Assembly (NCBI GenBank): GCA_945877995.1
Contig: CAMDXD010000067.1
Span: 1 to 13,131, forward strand
Reading direction: 5' to 3'
Source of the DNA: Bordetella parapertussis
Lineage (GTDB): Bacteria; Pseudomonadota; Gammaproteobacteria; Burkholderiales; CAIKXV01
Length of the DNA: 13,131 nucleotides
How positions within the stretch are numbered: position 1 is the first letter of the stretch; each line of letters begins with the position of its first letter. The position numbers and the translations under genes were made by a program. The notes beneath the pieces were generated by a model, which saw only the letters and a program-made list of their open reading frames with translations, ran no database searches and was not told where the DNA came from. Positions 5,921 to 13,131 of the stretch are shown in pieces.

Positions 5921-6841
5921 ATGGACGGGCAGTCGAGCAGGGCAAACGGGGCAGGCTGCAAGGTCACCCGCGATGTAGAGTACTCGCGCGCCGGCGTGCG
6001 CTTCACCAGTGACGATCCGCGCCAGCGGCCCCTGCGGCTCGACATCTACCATCCGCCGGTCACGCTGCGGGCAGCAGGCGGCTGGCCGGCGCTGATCCTC
6101 GCCTTCGGTGGCGCCTTTCATCGGGGTTCGAGGGAAGACGACACGGTGCAGGAGGACGGCCCGAAGAACACCCCGGTCGCCGAATACTGCCGTCGGTTCG
6201 CCGAGCGTGGCTACGTCTGCTTCTCGATCGATTACCGGCTGATCCCGGAAGATCCCGATCCGGGCACGATCCCGGTGCTGGTGAACCCTGACAACGTGCC
6301 CCGTTCGCGGCTCGACGTGGTGCGCCGGCAGATGAACCTGCCGCCGGCGACGAGCGAAATGGTCGCCAACGGCATCGAGGCGGCTGCCGTCGACTTCACC
6401 GCGGCGATCGGCTGGGTTCGTGCCAATGCCGTGCGTCTGGCGGTGGATCCGTCGCGGATCGCGGTCGGCGGTTTTTCCGCTGGCGGCCGCTCGGCGATGC
6501 ACGCGGTCTTCGCGCGCCAGGCCGAAGCCGCTGCGGTGGTCTGCCTCTCCGGTTATCTCGGCCTGGACGAACTCAAGCGCCATGTCAGCGGCCTGCCAGG
6601 CGAGCCGCCGGTGCTTGCGCTGTGGGGCGAGAACGACCTCGATTATGTACGCGAGCAGGCGCCGGCACTGGTCGAGCATGCAGGTGCGGTCGGGCTGCCC
6701 GTCACCGCGCATCGTATCCCGGGCGTCGGCCATTTCTATCCTGCGTCGACTGCACTGGCACCTTCCGCGGACGGTCCGGCCACGGTCGAGCACGCCATCG
6801 AGGCGTTCCTCGCGTCGACGCTGCAGCGCGCCCGAGCCTGA
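5921..6841 (+). CDS. Alpha/beta hydrolase, esterase/BD-FAE-like
   Basis: A 306-residue serine hydrolase with no signal peptide, so cytoplasmic. Strand ALILAFGGAFHRGS (57-70) holds the oxyanion region. Most relatives carry His-Gly-Gly there; this protein has Phe-Gly-Gly. Nucleophile Ser186 sits in GGFSAGG (183-189), the acid is probably Asp239 or Asp241 in GENDLDYV, and the base is His271 in GVGHFYP. The order matches small carboxylesterases of the BD-FAE / dienelactone-hydrolase-like group, including an insertion (107-150) that may form a lid. ATG 5921 follows a G-rich run (5912-5917) only 3-4 nt away. An in-frame ATG at 5861 would add 20 Arg-rich residues and cannot be excluded. The gene diverges from the Bug receptor and may share its regulation: capture of an ester or acid and its intracellular hydrolysis would fit. 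The substrate is unknown. Confidence 0.85.
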   Translation: MDGQSSRANGAGCKVTRDVEYSRAGVRFTSDDPRQRPLRLDIYHPPVTLRAAGGWPALILAFGGAFHRGSREDDTVQEDGPKNTPVAEYCRRFAERGYVCFSIDYRLIPEDPDPGTIPVLVNPDNVPRSRLDVVRRQMNLPPATSEMVANGIEAAAVDFTAAIGWVRANAVRLAVDPSRIAVGGFSAGGRSAMHAVFARQAEAAAVVCLSGYLGLDELKRHVSGLPGEPPVLALWGENDLDYVREQAPALVEHAGAVGLPVTAHRIPGVGHFYPASTALAPSADGPATVEHAIEAFLASTLQRARA

Positions 6842-6854
6842 TGCGACCGATCCC

Positions 6855-7625
6855 TTGAGCGTCATCGCGGTCTTCAACCAGAAGGGTGGCGTCGGCAAGA
6901 CCACGACGACGCTCAACGTGTCGACGGCGGTGGCGCAGCGAGGCCTTGCGACGATGGCGATCGACCTCGATCCGCAGGCCCATCTGACCCTTGCGTTCGG
7001 GCAGCGCGCATTCGCGAAGGGCGACAGCTGCTATTCCTTCTTCGCGGAGAACAAGCCGTTGGCCGGCATGCTGCGCGAGACAGCCCAAGGCGTGCGGTTG
7101 CTGCCGGGAGCGCCCGACCTGTCGAAGGTGGATGCGCTGCATGCCTCCGACGCAGGCATCTCGGGCAAGCTGCGCCAGGGCATTGCCGCGATGCTCGAAG
7201 AAACGCAGCACCGCGGCCCGGTGTTCATCGATTGTTGCCCGATGCTGGGGGTGCTCACGCTCAACGCCCTGATCGCGGCCGACAGCGTGCTGATCCCGGT
7301 GTCGGCCGATTACCTGTCACTGCAGGGCGTGCACCGGCTCGATTCCGCGCTCAACGTGCTCGAGCAGCGGCTCAACCGCAAGTTCGTGCGCCGGGTCGTG
7401 ATCACCCGTTACGATGCGCGGCGCAGGCTGGCCGCAGGCGTGCAGGACGAACTCGCACGGCGCTACGGCGCCAGCCTGTGCAAGACGCGTATCGCCGAGA
7501 ACGTCGCGCTCGCCGAGAGTCCGATGTACGGCAAGGACGTGTTCGGCCACTCGCCGGCGAGCCCGGGTGCGCGCGACTATCGGGCACTGACCGAGGAACT
7601 GCTCGCGGCCGGCTTCTTCGGCTGA
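6855..7625 (+). CDS. ParA/Soj-type P-loop ATPase (orphan, no ParB nearby)
   Basis: A 256-residue MinD/ParA-superfamily ATPase. The deviant Walker A KGGVGKT spans residues 10-16, the Walker A' block AIDLDPQAH follows near 35, and the Walker B-like VFIDCCP (usually IDxPP) is near 122. The C-terminal half (CKTRIAENVALAESPMYGKDV) matches the Soj pattern. Such ATPases form nucleotide-dependent dimers on DNA and position plasmids, chromosome origins or protein cargoes. No parB, centromere-like repeat array or other partition gene is visible, so the partner is elsewhere or the cargo is not DNA. The start is inferred: no ATG or GTG is in frame near the conserved N-terminus, and TTG 6855 places SVIAVFNQKGG exactly where the family begins. 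It lies 13 bp after the esterase stop, so co-transcription is likely. The ribosome-binding site is weak. Confidence 0.87.
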   Translation: MSVIAVFNQKGGVGKTTTTLNVSTAVAQRGLATMAIDLDPQAHLTLAFGQRAFAKGDSCYSFFAENKPLAGMLRETAQGVRLLPGAPDLSKVDALHASDAGISGKLRQGIAAMLEETQHRGPVFIDCCPMLGVLTLNALIAADSVLIPVSADYLSLQGVHRLDSALNVLEQRLNRKFVRRVVITRYDARRRLAAGVQDELARRYGASLCKTRIAENVALAESPMYGKDVFGHSPASPGARDYRALTEELLAAGFFG

Positions 7626-7650
7626 AGTCGCTGGCCGACGTGCAGTGCGC

Positions 7651-8424
7651 TCAGCCGTGGCGCGGCTTGCGTGCCATGCCTGCGAGTGCACGGTCCCACA
7701 GCCAGTCTGGCATGAGCTTCATCACGCGCCCGACGATGGCCATCTGCCACGGTACGATGGCGAAGGCGCGGCCCCGGGCCGCGACGCGGGCGATGCGCTG
7801 GGCAGCGTCGCCGGCGGTGAGCAGGAACGGCATCGGGTAGGGGTTGCGCTCGGTCATGCCGGTCGCGATGTAGCCCGGGCAGATCGTCACCACGCGGATG
7901 CCAGTGGACCGGCACTCGATGCGCAGGGACTCGAGGTAGGCGATCGCGGCGGCCTTGGAGGCGGCATAGGCGCCCGCCCCTGGCAGGCCGCGCAGGCCTG
8001 CCACGCTGGCGATCCCGACCAGCGTGCCACCGCCGGCAGCCTGCATCGGCGCGATGAACGGCGCGAACGCATGCACGATCCCGAGCACGTTGGTTTCCAT
8101 GATCTCGCGGAACACGTCGGCGTCGCCAGCGTGCTCGGTCAGGGTACCGATGCTGATGCCGGCGTTCGCATAGACCAGCGACGGGCAGCCGCAGCGTTCG
8201 ATGAACCATGACGCCTGCGCCTGCATCGCGGATGCGTCGCGGACATCGACCGTCATCGGGACGATACGGCCGGGCCAGGCTGCCGCCATCGAGGCAAGAG
8301 GCTCTGCGCGCCGGCCAGTGATGCCGACGGTCTCGCCCCGCGAGGCATGGTATTCGGCCAGTGCACGGCCGATGCCAGCCGAACCGCCGGTGATGAAGAC
8401 CGGCCCGGTGCCGGCCGGCTTCAA
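7651..8424 (-). CDS. Short-chain dehydrogenase/reductase (SDR)
   Basis: A 257-residue classical SDR that would use NAD(P)H to interconvert a carbonyl and an alcohol. The Rossmann glycine motif TGGSAGIG covers residues 12-19. NAG is at 87-89, Asn112 is in TNVLG, and the catalytic Ser140, Tyr153 and Lys157 (YAASK) follow, with PGYIATGM at 183-190. Arg38/Arg39 after beta-strand 2 (GITGRR) suggest a preference for NADP(H). The C-terminal stretch PWQMAIVGRVMKLMPDWLWDRAL is hydrophobic and may contact the membrane or a lipid substrate. The start is TTG 8424, supported by AGGTGA 4 nt upstream and by the motif lying at the usual distance. It is the last gene of the argS-SPOR-dsbA run, 87 bp after dsbA. 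It ends 25 bp from the convergent parA-like gene. The substrate is unknown. Confidence 0.9.
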   Translation of the reverse strand: MKPAGTGPVFITGGSAGIGRALAEYHASRGETVGITGRRAEPLASMAAAWPGRIVPMTVDVRDASAMQAQASWFIERCGCPSLVYANAGISIGTLTEHAGDADVFREIMETNVLGIVHAFAPFIAPMQAAGGGTLVGIASVAGLRGLPGAGAYAASKAAAIAYLESLRIECRSTGIRVVTICPGYIATGMTERNPYPMPFLLTAGDAAQRIARVAARGRAFAIVPWQMAIVGRVMKLMPDWLWDRALAGMARKPRHG

Positions 8425-8428
8425 GCGG

Positions 8429-8434
8429 TCACCT
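8429..8434 (-). promoter_or_regulatory. Ribosome-binding site supporting the SDR TTG start
   Basis: AGGTGA on the minus strand, 4 nt before TTG 8424. It explains why a TTG start is preferred in the absence of a suitable ATG. Confidence 0.5.
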
Positions 8435-8456
8435 GCCCGTCCTGTCGAAGGCTGTA

Positions 8457-8475
8457 CGCGTCGTGCATCGACGCG
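8457..8475. terminator. GC-rich hairpin between dsbA and the SDR gene
   Basis: Perfect 7-bp arms CGCGTCG (8457-8463) and CGACGCG (8469-8475) close a 5-nt loop. It lies 36 nt past the dsbA stop on the transcribed minus strand and about 30 nt before the SDR start. Without a T-run it may only weaken read-through or protect the upstream mRNA end. Confidence 0.3.
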
Positions 8476-8511
8476 GCAACGGCCCCAACGCCAGGCATCG
8501 CCGCCCCGTGA

Positions 8512-9156
8512 TCACTTCGCCGGCAGGGCGCCGCTGCGGATCTGTGCCGCGAGCTGCTCGATCACCTGGAACGTACGCTCGTGGCCCTGGGTCATCGAGG
8601 GAGAGGTGAGGTAGCGGCCGTTGACCACCAGCGAAGGCGTACCCGACAGCTGGTAGGCCTTGCTCATCTGGATCGCGCGCTGCACGCGGCTGTCGACGCC
8701 GAACGAACCGTAGACCTCGGCGAACTGCTTCGGATCAACGCCATTCTTGCCGACCCAGGCCTGCATCCTGCCGAGATCGCCGAGGTCGGTCTTCTGTTCA
8801 TGGATCGCCTTGAATACGTCGTCATGCAGGCGGTCGAGCTGTCCCATCGCCTCGAGCGTATAGAACAGCCGGGTGTGCGGGAGCCAGCTCTCACGGAACA
8901 CGGCGGGCACGCGGCGCACTTCGATGTCTGGCGATTTCTTCTTGAGCCAGGCCTTTATTGCCGGCTGCAGGTCGAAGCAGTGCGGGCATCCGTACCAGAA
9001 GAACTCGATGACCTCGATCCGCTTCGGGTTATCGACCGGCTGCGCCGGCTGCAGCACGCGGTAGTCCTTGCCCGCGACCAGTGGCTGGGCGACCGCAGGT
9101 GCGCCGAGGCTCACGAAGGCCGCCAGCAGCAAGGCGTGGATCAGGGTCTTGAACAT
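8512..9156 (-). CDS. dsbA: Thiol:disulfide interchange protein DsbA
   Basis: A 214-residue periplasmic oxidase that donates disulfide bonds to newly exported proteins and is normally re-oxidised by DsbB. The N-terminus MFKTLIHALL continues into a hydrophobic stretch ending AVA-QP, a Sec signal peptide cleaved near residue 23. The thioredoxin-fold active site CPHC is at Cys57-Cys60 within EFFWYGCPHC, and the cis-proline loop GTPSLVVNG has Pro174. The helical insertion lies between them. The length is normal. The start is ATG 9156 with GGAG 8 nt upstream. It follows the SPOR gene after 42 bp on the same strand, an arrangement (argS, SPOR, dsbA, SDR) I recall as common in betaproteobacteria. dsbB is not in the window. 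Confidence 0.96.
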   Translation of the reverse strand: MFKTLIHALLLAAFVSLGAPAVAQPLVAGKDYRVLQPAQPVDNPKRIEVIEFFWYGCPHCFDLQPAIKAWLKKKSPDIEVRRVPAVFRESWLPHTRLFYTLEAMGQLDRLHDDVFKAIHEQKTDLGDLGRMQAWVGKNGVDPKQFAEVYGSFGVDSRVQRAIQMSKAYQLSGTPSLVVNGRYLTSPSMTQGHERTFQVIEQLAAQIRSGALPAK

Positions 9157-9198
9157 GGTTGGATCTCCGGTGGGGCACGCGGGGTGCCAGCAACGTCG

Positions 9199-9810
9199 TT
9201 ACGGTTTTTGCTCGCGGACCTTGATGGACGCCGCCTCGATTCCGTTGGCGGCGAGCTGGCCGCGTACCCGGCCAAGCGCGTCCGCATCATCATAAGGCCC
9301 CAGGCGGACGCGATGCCAGATACCCTTTTCGCCGAGATTGGCCGTCTGGATCGCGGCTTCGAGCCCCATCAGCGCGAGCCGTGCCTTCAGGTTGTCTGCA
9401 TCCTGTGCGTTCTGGAAGGCACCGACCTGGAGGAAGAAGCGCTCCTGCGTGGCGGCCTTCGCGTCGGCGCCCCGGTTGCGCAGGTCCTGGTCGGTCGCCG
9501 GCTGCTCGACGCCGGGGAGGATCGTGTAGAAATCGAAGCGCGGTTTGGTGTTCGCGGTGGCCTTGCCCGGCTCCGGCGCAGCGGTCTCGCCGGGGGCGGC
9601 GGGCTTGCCCGGATCCGCCGTGGCAGCCTTGCCCGGTGCCTGCACCGTTGCCGCTGGCTTGTCGCGTACCGCGAACGGATTGGCCGCGCGGTTCAGGTAG
9701 AAGGCGATCGCCAGCGCTGCAACCAGCCCGAGCACGAGGCCGATGAATACACCCAGCACCATCGTCCCGCTCCGGCCCCGGGGTTCGGGTTTCTTGTAGT
9801 CGCGGCTCAT
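9199..9810 (-). CDS. SPOR-domain inner-membrane protein (FtsN-like)
   Basis: A 203-residue bitopic membrane protein. Residues 1-15 are a charged cytoplasmic tail and 16-38 a single membrane helix (TMVLGVFIGLVLGLVAALAI). Residues 48-90 are a Pro/Ala/Gly/Lys-rich periplasmic linker and about 123-200 a C-terminal SPOR domain (RFFLQVGAFQNAQDADNLKA, then HRVRLGPYDD). SPOR domains bind glycan strands stripped of stem peptides at the division septum, so a role in cell division or wall remodelling is expected. The layout is that of FtsN, but SPOR proteins are many and the N-terminal essential peptide of FtsN cannot be assigned here. It begins 34 bp after argS and is probably co-transcribed with it. 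The ribosome-binding site is weak (GAG only). Confidence 0.9.
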   Translation of the reverse strand: MSRDYKKPEPRGRSGTMVLGVFIGLVLGLVAALAIAFYLNRAANPFAVRDKPAATVQAPGKAATADPGKPAAPGETAAPEPGKATANTKPRFDFYTILPGVEQPATDQDLRNRGADAKAATQERFFLQVGAFQNAQDADNLKARLALMGLEAAIQTANLGEKGIWHRVRLGPYDDADALGRVRGQLAANGIEAASIKVREQKP

Positions 9811-9844
9811 CGTGGCAGCTCGGGCTGGGTGGACATAAGGCGGG

Positions 9845-11623
9845 CTACATGCGCGCCGGCGCGGATACGCCGAGCAGTGCGAGGGCGGCGGCGAGCACGG
9901 TGCGCACCGCGTCGAGCAGCGCCAGCCGGGCCAGCCGCAGCGAAGCGTCGTCGACCAGGACCTTCTCGGCGTTGTAGTAGCTGTGGAAGTCGCTCGCGAG
10001 GTCTTTCAGGTAGAACGCGATGCCGTGCACCGCGAGTTCGCCGGCCGCGCCTTCGAGCACTTCAGGCCACGCGGAGAGCCGATCGATCAGCGCCAGTTCG
10101 TGCGGGTGCTCGAGGGGCGAGAGGTCCACCCCGTCGAGCGCAAGCAGGCCGGCCTGCCCCGCCTCGCCTGTCCACGCCTCGAACACGCTGCAGATGCGTG
10201 CATGCGCATACTGGATGTAATAGACGGGATTCTCGTTCGAGCGCGACTTGGCGAGGTCGAGGTCGAAGTCGAGGTGCTGGTCGCTCTTGCGCAGCACGTA
10301 GAAGAAGCGCGCGGCATCGTTGCCGACCTCGCCGCGCAGTTCGCGCAGCGTGACGAACTGGCCGGAGCGGGTCGACATCGAGACCTTCTCGCCGTTGCGG
10401 TAGAGCACCGCGAACTGCACCAGCGCGACGGTCAGGCGGTCTGCGTCGGCGCCGCTCGCGCGCAGCGCGCCCATCACGCGCGGAATATAGCCGTGGTGGT
10501 CGGCGCCCCAGACGTCGATCACGCGGTCGAAGCCGCGCTCGAACTTGTCGAGGTGATAGGCGATGTCGGAGGCGAAATACGTGAACGCACCGTTGTCGCG
10601 CTGGACCACACGGTCCTTCTCGTCGCCGAAGGCTGTCGAGCGGAACCACAGGGCGCCGTTCTCGCGGTACAGGTGCCCGGCTGCCTGCAGGCGTTCGACC
10701 GCGCGTGCGACCGCGCCGCCATCGAACAGCGACCGCTCCGAATACCAGCGGTCGAAGGTGACCCCGAAGCCGTCGAGATCATCACGGCAGTCGCCGAGCT
10801 GGGTGTCGAGCGCGTGGCTGTGTACCACCGCATAGCCGTCGCCGAGCAGCCGCTTCGCGGCGTCGATCAGCGCATCGAGATGGGTCTCGCGTCGCGCCTT
10901 CGATGCGGGGTCGTCGTCGCCGGCCGGCGGCAGGCCGGGCGTACCCTCGACGACCGTAGCAGCCGGGCGGACGAAGGTGTCACCATGCGCGGCGGCCAGC
11001 GACCGTGCCATCTCGCGCACGTAGTCGCCCTGGTAGCCGTTGGGCGGAAACTCGATGGACTGGCCAGCGTGGTCGAGATAGCGCAGCCAGGTGGACAGCG
11101 CGAGGATGTCCATCTGCCGGCCTGCATCGTTCACGTAGTACTCGCGGCTCACGTCGCAGCCGACGGCCTCGAGCACGTTGGCCAGGCTCGCGCCATAGGC
11201 AGCGCCGCGGCCGTGGCCGACATGCAGCGGCCCGGTGGGGTTTGCCGACACGAACTCGACCTGTACCCGCTGCCGCGGCGAGGGCGAGCGCCGACCGTAG
11301 GCCGCGCCCTCGCCGCGCACCACGTGGACGACGGCCCGCCGTGCCGCGCGCGACACGGTGAGATTGATGAACCCCGGGCCGGCGATCTCGGCCTTTTCGA
11401 GGGTGTCGGACGCCGGAAGCGCTGCGATCAGCTGTGCCGCGATCTCGCGCGGCGGGCGACCCAGCGACTTCGCCAGCTGCATCGCCAGGTTGCAGGCGTA
11501 GTCGCCATGGCTGCGCTGCTTCGGCCGCTCGAGCTGCACCGCGACGCCGTTGCCGGGCGCGACGGCGGCGAGCGCCTGTTCCAGCAGTGCGATACACGCG
11601 GATTTAAGGTCTGACGGGGCCAT
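9845..11623 (-). CDS. argS: Arginyl-tRNA synthetase
   Basis: A 592-residue class Ia synthetase that charges tRNA-Arg using ATP; like its homologues it needs the tRNA for arginine activation. The N-terminal additional domain for the tRNA elbow (about 1-110) is followed by ANPTGPLHVGHGRG, where HVGH (134-137) is the HIGH signature. VWGADHHGYIPR (371-382) is a family block, and EKVSMSTRSG (412-421) carries the KMSKS equivalent. The C-terminal DALR anticodon-binding domain runs from about 465 to the terminal ARM. The start is ATG 11623; the upstream ribosome-binding site is poor. The 124-bp gap to priA probably holds the promoter (a TAAACT box is visible at 11662-11667 on the minus strand, without a clear -35). 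It is the first gene of the run leading to the SPOR, dsbA and SDR genes. Confidence 0.97.
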   Translation of the reverse strand: MAPSDLKSACIALLEQALAAVAPGNGVAVQLERPKQRSHGDYACNLAMQLAKSLGRPPREIAAQLIAALPASDTLEKAEIAGPGFINLTVSRAARRAVVHVVRGEGAAYGRRSPSPRQRVQVEFVSANPTGPLHVGHGRGAAYGASLANVLEAVGCDVSREYYVNDAGRQMDILALSTWLRYLDHAGQSIEFPPNGYQGDYVREMARSLAAAHGDTFVRPAATVVEGTPGLPPAGDDDPASKARRETHLDALIDAAKRLLGDGYAVVHSHALDTQLGDCRDDLDGFGVTFDRWYSERSLFDGGAVARAVERLQAAGHLYRENGALWFRSTAFGDEKDRVVQRDNGAFTYFASDIAYHLDKFERGFDRVIDVWGADHHGYIPRVMGALRASGADADRLTVALVQFAVLYRNGEKVSMSTRSGQFVTLRELRGEVGNDAARFFYVLRKSDQHLDFDLDLAKSRSNENPVYYIQYAHARICSVFEAWTGEAGQAGLLALDGVDLSPLEHPHELALIDRLSAWPEVLEGAAGELAVHGIAFYLKDLASDFHSYYNAEKVLVDDASLRLARLALLDAVRTVLAAALALLGVSAPARM

Positions 11624-11747
11624 CGTTCGTATTGCCAGTGTCGTACGGCATCAAGTGCGCTAGTTTACTTGGCGCGGCGATCGTTCAGGGACCTGTTTTG
11701 CACTGCGCAATGCGTGCGTATCCGGTGCGCGGCGAGGGATGCACCCG

Positions 11748-13131
11748 TCACAGCTCGAGCGGATCGACGTCGAGGATCCAGTGCACCTTCGACACGCGCT
11801 GCGCCGAGAGCGCCTGCCGCCAGGCCGCGAGGAAGCGCTGGAAGCGGCCACGGTGAGTCGATTGCACCAGCAGCTGCGCCCGCTCCCGCCCGGCGCGGCG
11901 CACCAGCAGCGCCGGCACCGGGTCGTACACGATGACCGCCGGATCGAGGCCTGCAGCCATCGATGCGGCCGCAGTCAGGAACTCGATCGCATCGGCGAGG
12001 ACCACCGCGTCGGCGCGCAGGATCGCCTGCGACGAAAACGGCGGCAGCCGCATCTGCCGCCGTTCGTCCAGCAGCTGGCTGGCGAATCGCGCATAGTCGT
12101 GGCGGGCGAGGGCCTCGAACAGCGGATGCTGCGGGATCGATGTCTCGATCAGTACCCGTCCCGGCAGGTCGGCGCGCCCGGCGCGGCCAGCCACCTGGGT
12201 GAGCAGCGCGAACAGCCGCTCCGGGGCGCGGAAGTCGCTGCTGTAGAGCGCCTGGTCGCTGTCGATCACCCCGACCAGCGTGAGCCGCGGGAAATCATGG
12301 CCCTTGGCCAGCATCTGGGTGCCAACCAGCAGGTCTACTTCGCGCCGCCGGATGCGTTCGCGCGCCACCTCCCAGGCCGCGGCACTGCGCACCGTATCGC
12401 GATCGACGCGCAGCAGCCGGGCACCGGGCAGCAGTCGGGCCAGGGTCTCCTCGAGCCGCTCGGTGCCGAGGCCGAGCGCGGTCAGGTCGGGATTGCCGCA
12501 GGTGGGGCAGAACTGCGGCGGCCGCTGCGACTGTCCGCAGTGATGGCAGCGCAGCGTGCGCTGCCGCTGGTGCAGCACGAGGCGGGCACTGCAGCGGTCG
12601 CAGCCGGCGGCCCAGCCGCATCCGTTGCATCTGAGCACCGGCGAGTAGCCACGCCGGTTGATCAGCACCAGGCCCTGTTCGCCGCGGTCGATCTGCGCGG
12701 CCAGCGCCTTCAGCAGTGGCTCGGACGGCTCAGGCTTGTGCGCGGCCATCTTCGGGTAGCGGCGCAGGTCGATGATTTCGATCGATGGCATCGGACCGGT
12801 CGGCCGCTCGTCCAGGCGCAACAGCCGGTAGCGCCCGGACTGCGCGTTGTGCAGCGTCTCGAGCACCGGGGTGGCGCTGCCCAGCACCACCGGGATGCCG
12901 CGCGAGCGGGCGCGCCAGACCAGCACGTCGCGTGCGTGGTAGCGCAGGCCTTCCTCCTGCTTGAACGATGCGTCGTGTTCTTCATCGACGACCACCAGCC
13001 CCAGCCGGGGCATGGGCGTGAATGCCGCCAGTCGAGTGCCGACCACCACGTCGGCGCTGCCATCGGCCGCCGCCAGCCAGCGCCGCGCGCGCTCGGCTGC
13101 CGGCAAGCCGCTGTGCAGCACCACGATGCGG
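11748..13131 (-). CDS. priA: Primosomal replication-restart helicase PriA (partial, N-terminus beyond window)
   Basis: The last 460 residues of PriA, a 3'-to-5' DNA helicase that recognises abandoned replication forks and reloads DnaB; the full protein is usually 700-730 residues. Visible are helicase motif II DEEHD followed by SFKQEEGLRYHARD, with GSATP after it. A zinc-binding cysteine cluster of four CxxC-type pairs lies within RCNGCGWAAGCDRCS, RCHHCG and FCPTCG. The C-terminal helicase lobe carries GTQMLAKGHDFP, IDSDQALYSSDFR and QVAGRAGR (motifs V and VI). The C-terminal domain ends in DPLEL. The Walker A motif and the N-terminal DNA-binding domain lie beyond the right edge. Same strand as argS, with the stop 124 bp before its start. 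Confidence 0.97.
   Translation of the reverse strand, partial: RIVVLHSGLPAAERARRWLAAADGSADVVVGTRLAAFTPMPRLGLVVVDEEHDASFKQEEGLRYHARDVLVWRARSRGIPVVLGSATPVLETLHNAQSGRYRLLRLDERPTGPMPSIEIIDLRRYPKMAAHKPEPSEPLLKALAAQIDRGEQGLVLINRRGYSPVLRCNGCGWAAGCDRCSARLVLHQRQRTLRCHHCGQSQRPPQFCPTCGNPDLTALGLGTERLEETLARLLPGARLLRVDRDTVRSAAAWEVARERIRRREVDLLVGTQMLAKGHDFPRLTLVGVIDSDQALYSSDFRAPERLFALLTQVAGRAGRADLPGRVLIETSIPQHPLFEALARHDYARFASQLLDERRQMRLPPFSSQAILRADAVVLADAIEFLTAAASMAAGLDPAVIVYDPVPALLVRRAGRERAQLLVQSTHRGRFQRFLAAWRQALSAQRVSKVHWILDVDPLEL

Noticed and set aside
5249..6916. A 555-codon minus-strand open frame spanning the esterase and the receptor gene out of frame.
   Set aside because: It runs antisense to the esterase, crosses the dyad-rich spacer, then overlaps the receptor's signal-peptide region in a wrong frame.
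7619..7657. Inverted CGGCTGA / TCAGCCG pair at the convergent ends of the ParA-like and SDR genes.
   Set aside because: Each arm is essentially a Gly codon plus TGA stop of one of the two genes, and the 25-bp spacer makes a terminator unlikely.
8581..10353. A 590-codon plus-strand open frame across dsbA, the SPOR gene and argS.
   Set aside because: It crosses three well-supported minus-strand genes and their gaps and shows no coherent domain.
9983..11614. A 543-codon plus-strand open frame opposite argS.
   Set aside because: argS is certain from its HIGH- and KMSKS-type motifs. The antisense product has no domain pattern and mirrors argS codon structure.
11624..11747. The 124-bp spacer between priA and argS was searched for a tRNA, T-box or riboswitch.
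   Set aside because: No cloverleaf, anti-terminator or conserved leader was found; only a weak TAAACT box and a 5-bp dyad (11652-11671) are visible.

Overview
The window is GC-rich DNA, about two-thirds G+C, packed with genes that use GC-ending codons. It most likely comes from a betaproteobacterium of Burkholderiales type. Three things suggest this: a periplasmic Bug/TctC-type solute receptor, a family greatly expanded in that order; the chromosomal order priA - argS - SPOR protein - dsbA - SDR on one strand; and the protein sequences themselves. I see no tRNA, rRNA, CRISPR array, insertion sequence, phage gene or attachment site. The assignment is an inference from gene content, not a database match.

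Layout from left to right. (1) 1-1186, minus strand: an M20-family amidase/carbamoylase, cut by the window's left edge near its C-terminus. (2) 1293-3219, minus strand: a two-gene unit made of a 76-residue uncharacterised protein and, 4 bp further on, a NERD-nuclease-like plus superfamily I helicase fusion. (3) 3404-4603, plus strand: an alpha/beta hydrolase with an N-terminal helical region (DUF1100/FrsA-like), divergent from the unit before it. (4) 4699-5673, minus strand: a secreted Bug-family receptor. It diverges from (5) a small esterase-like alpha/beta hydrolase (5921-6841) across a 247-bp spacer with three inverted repeats. (6) 6855-7625, plus strand: an orphan ParA-type ATPase that starts with TTG 13 bp after the esterase. 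(7) 7651-11623, minus strand, in transcription order: argS, a SPOR-domain membrane protein, dsbA and an SDR oxidoreductase. (8) 11748-13131, minus strand: the C-terminal two-thirds of priA, cut by the right edge.

The right half is housekeeping: replication restart, arginyl-tRNA charging, cell-wall binding and disulfide formation. The left half is catabolic or accessory: three hydrolases of unknown substrate, a solute receptor without its membrane partners, and a nuclease-helicase. The best candidates for something under-described are the NERD-helicase with its small partner gene, the orphan ParA, and the regulatory spacer at 5674-5920 with a perfect 11-bp inverted repeat in the receptor's leader. 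None of these is shown by the sequence alone to be a new system.
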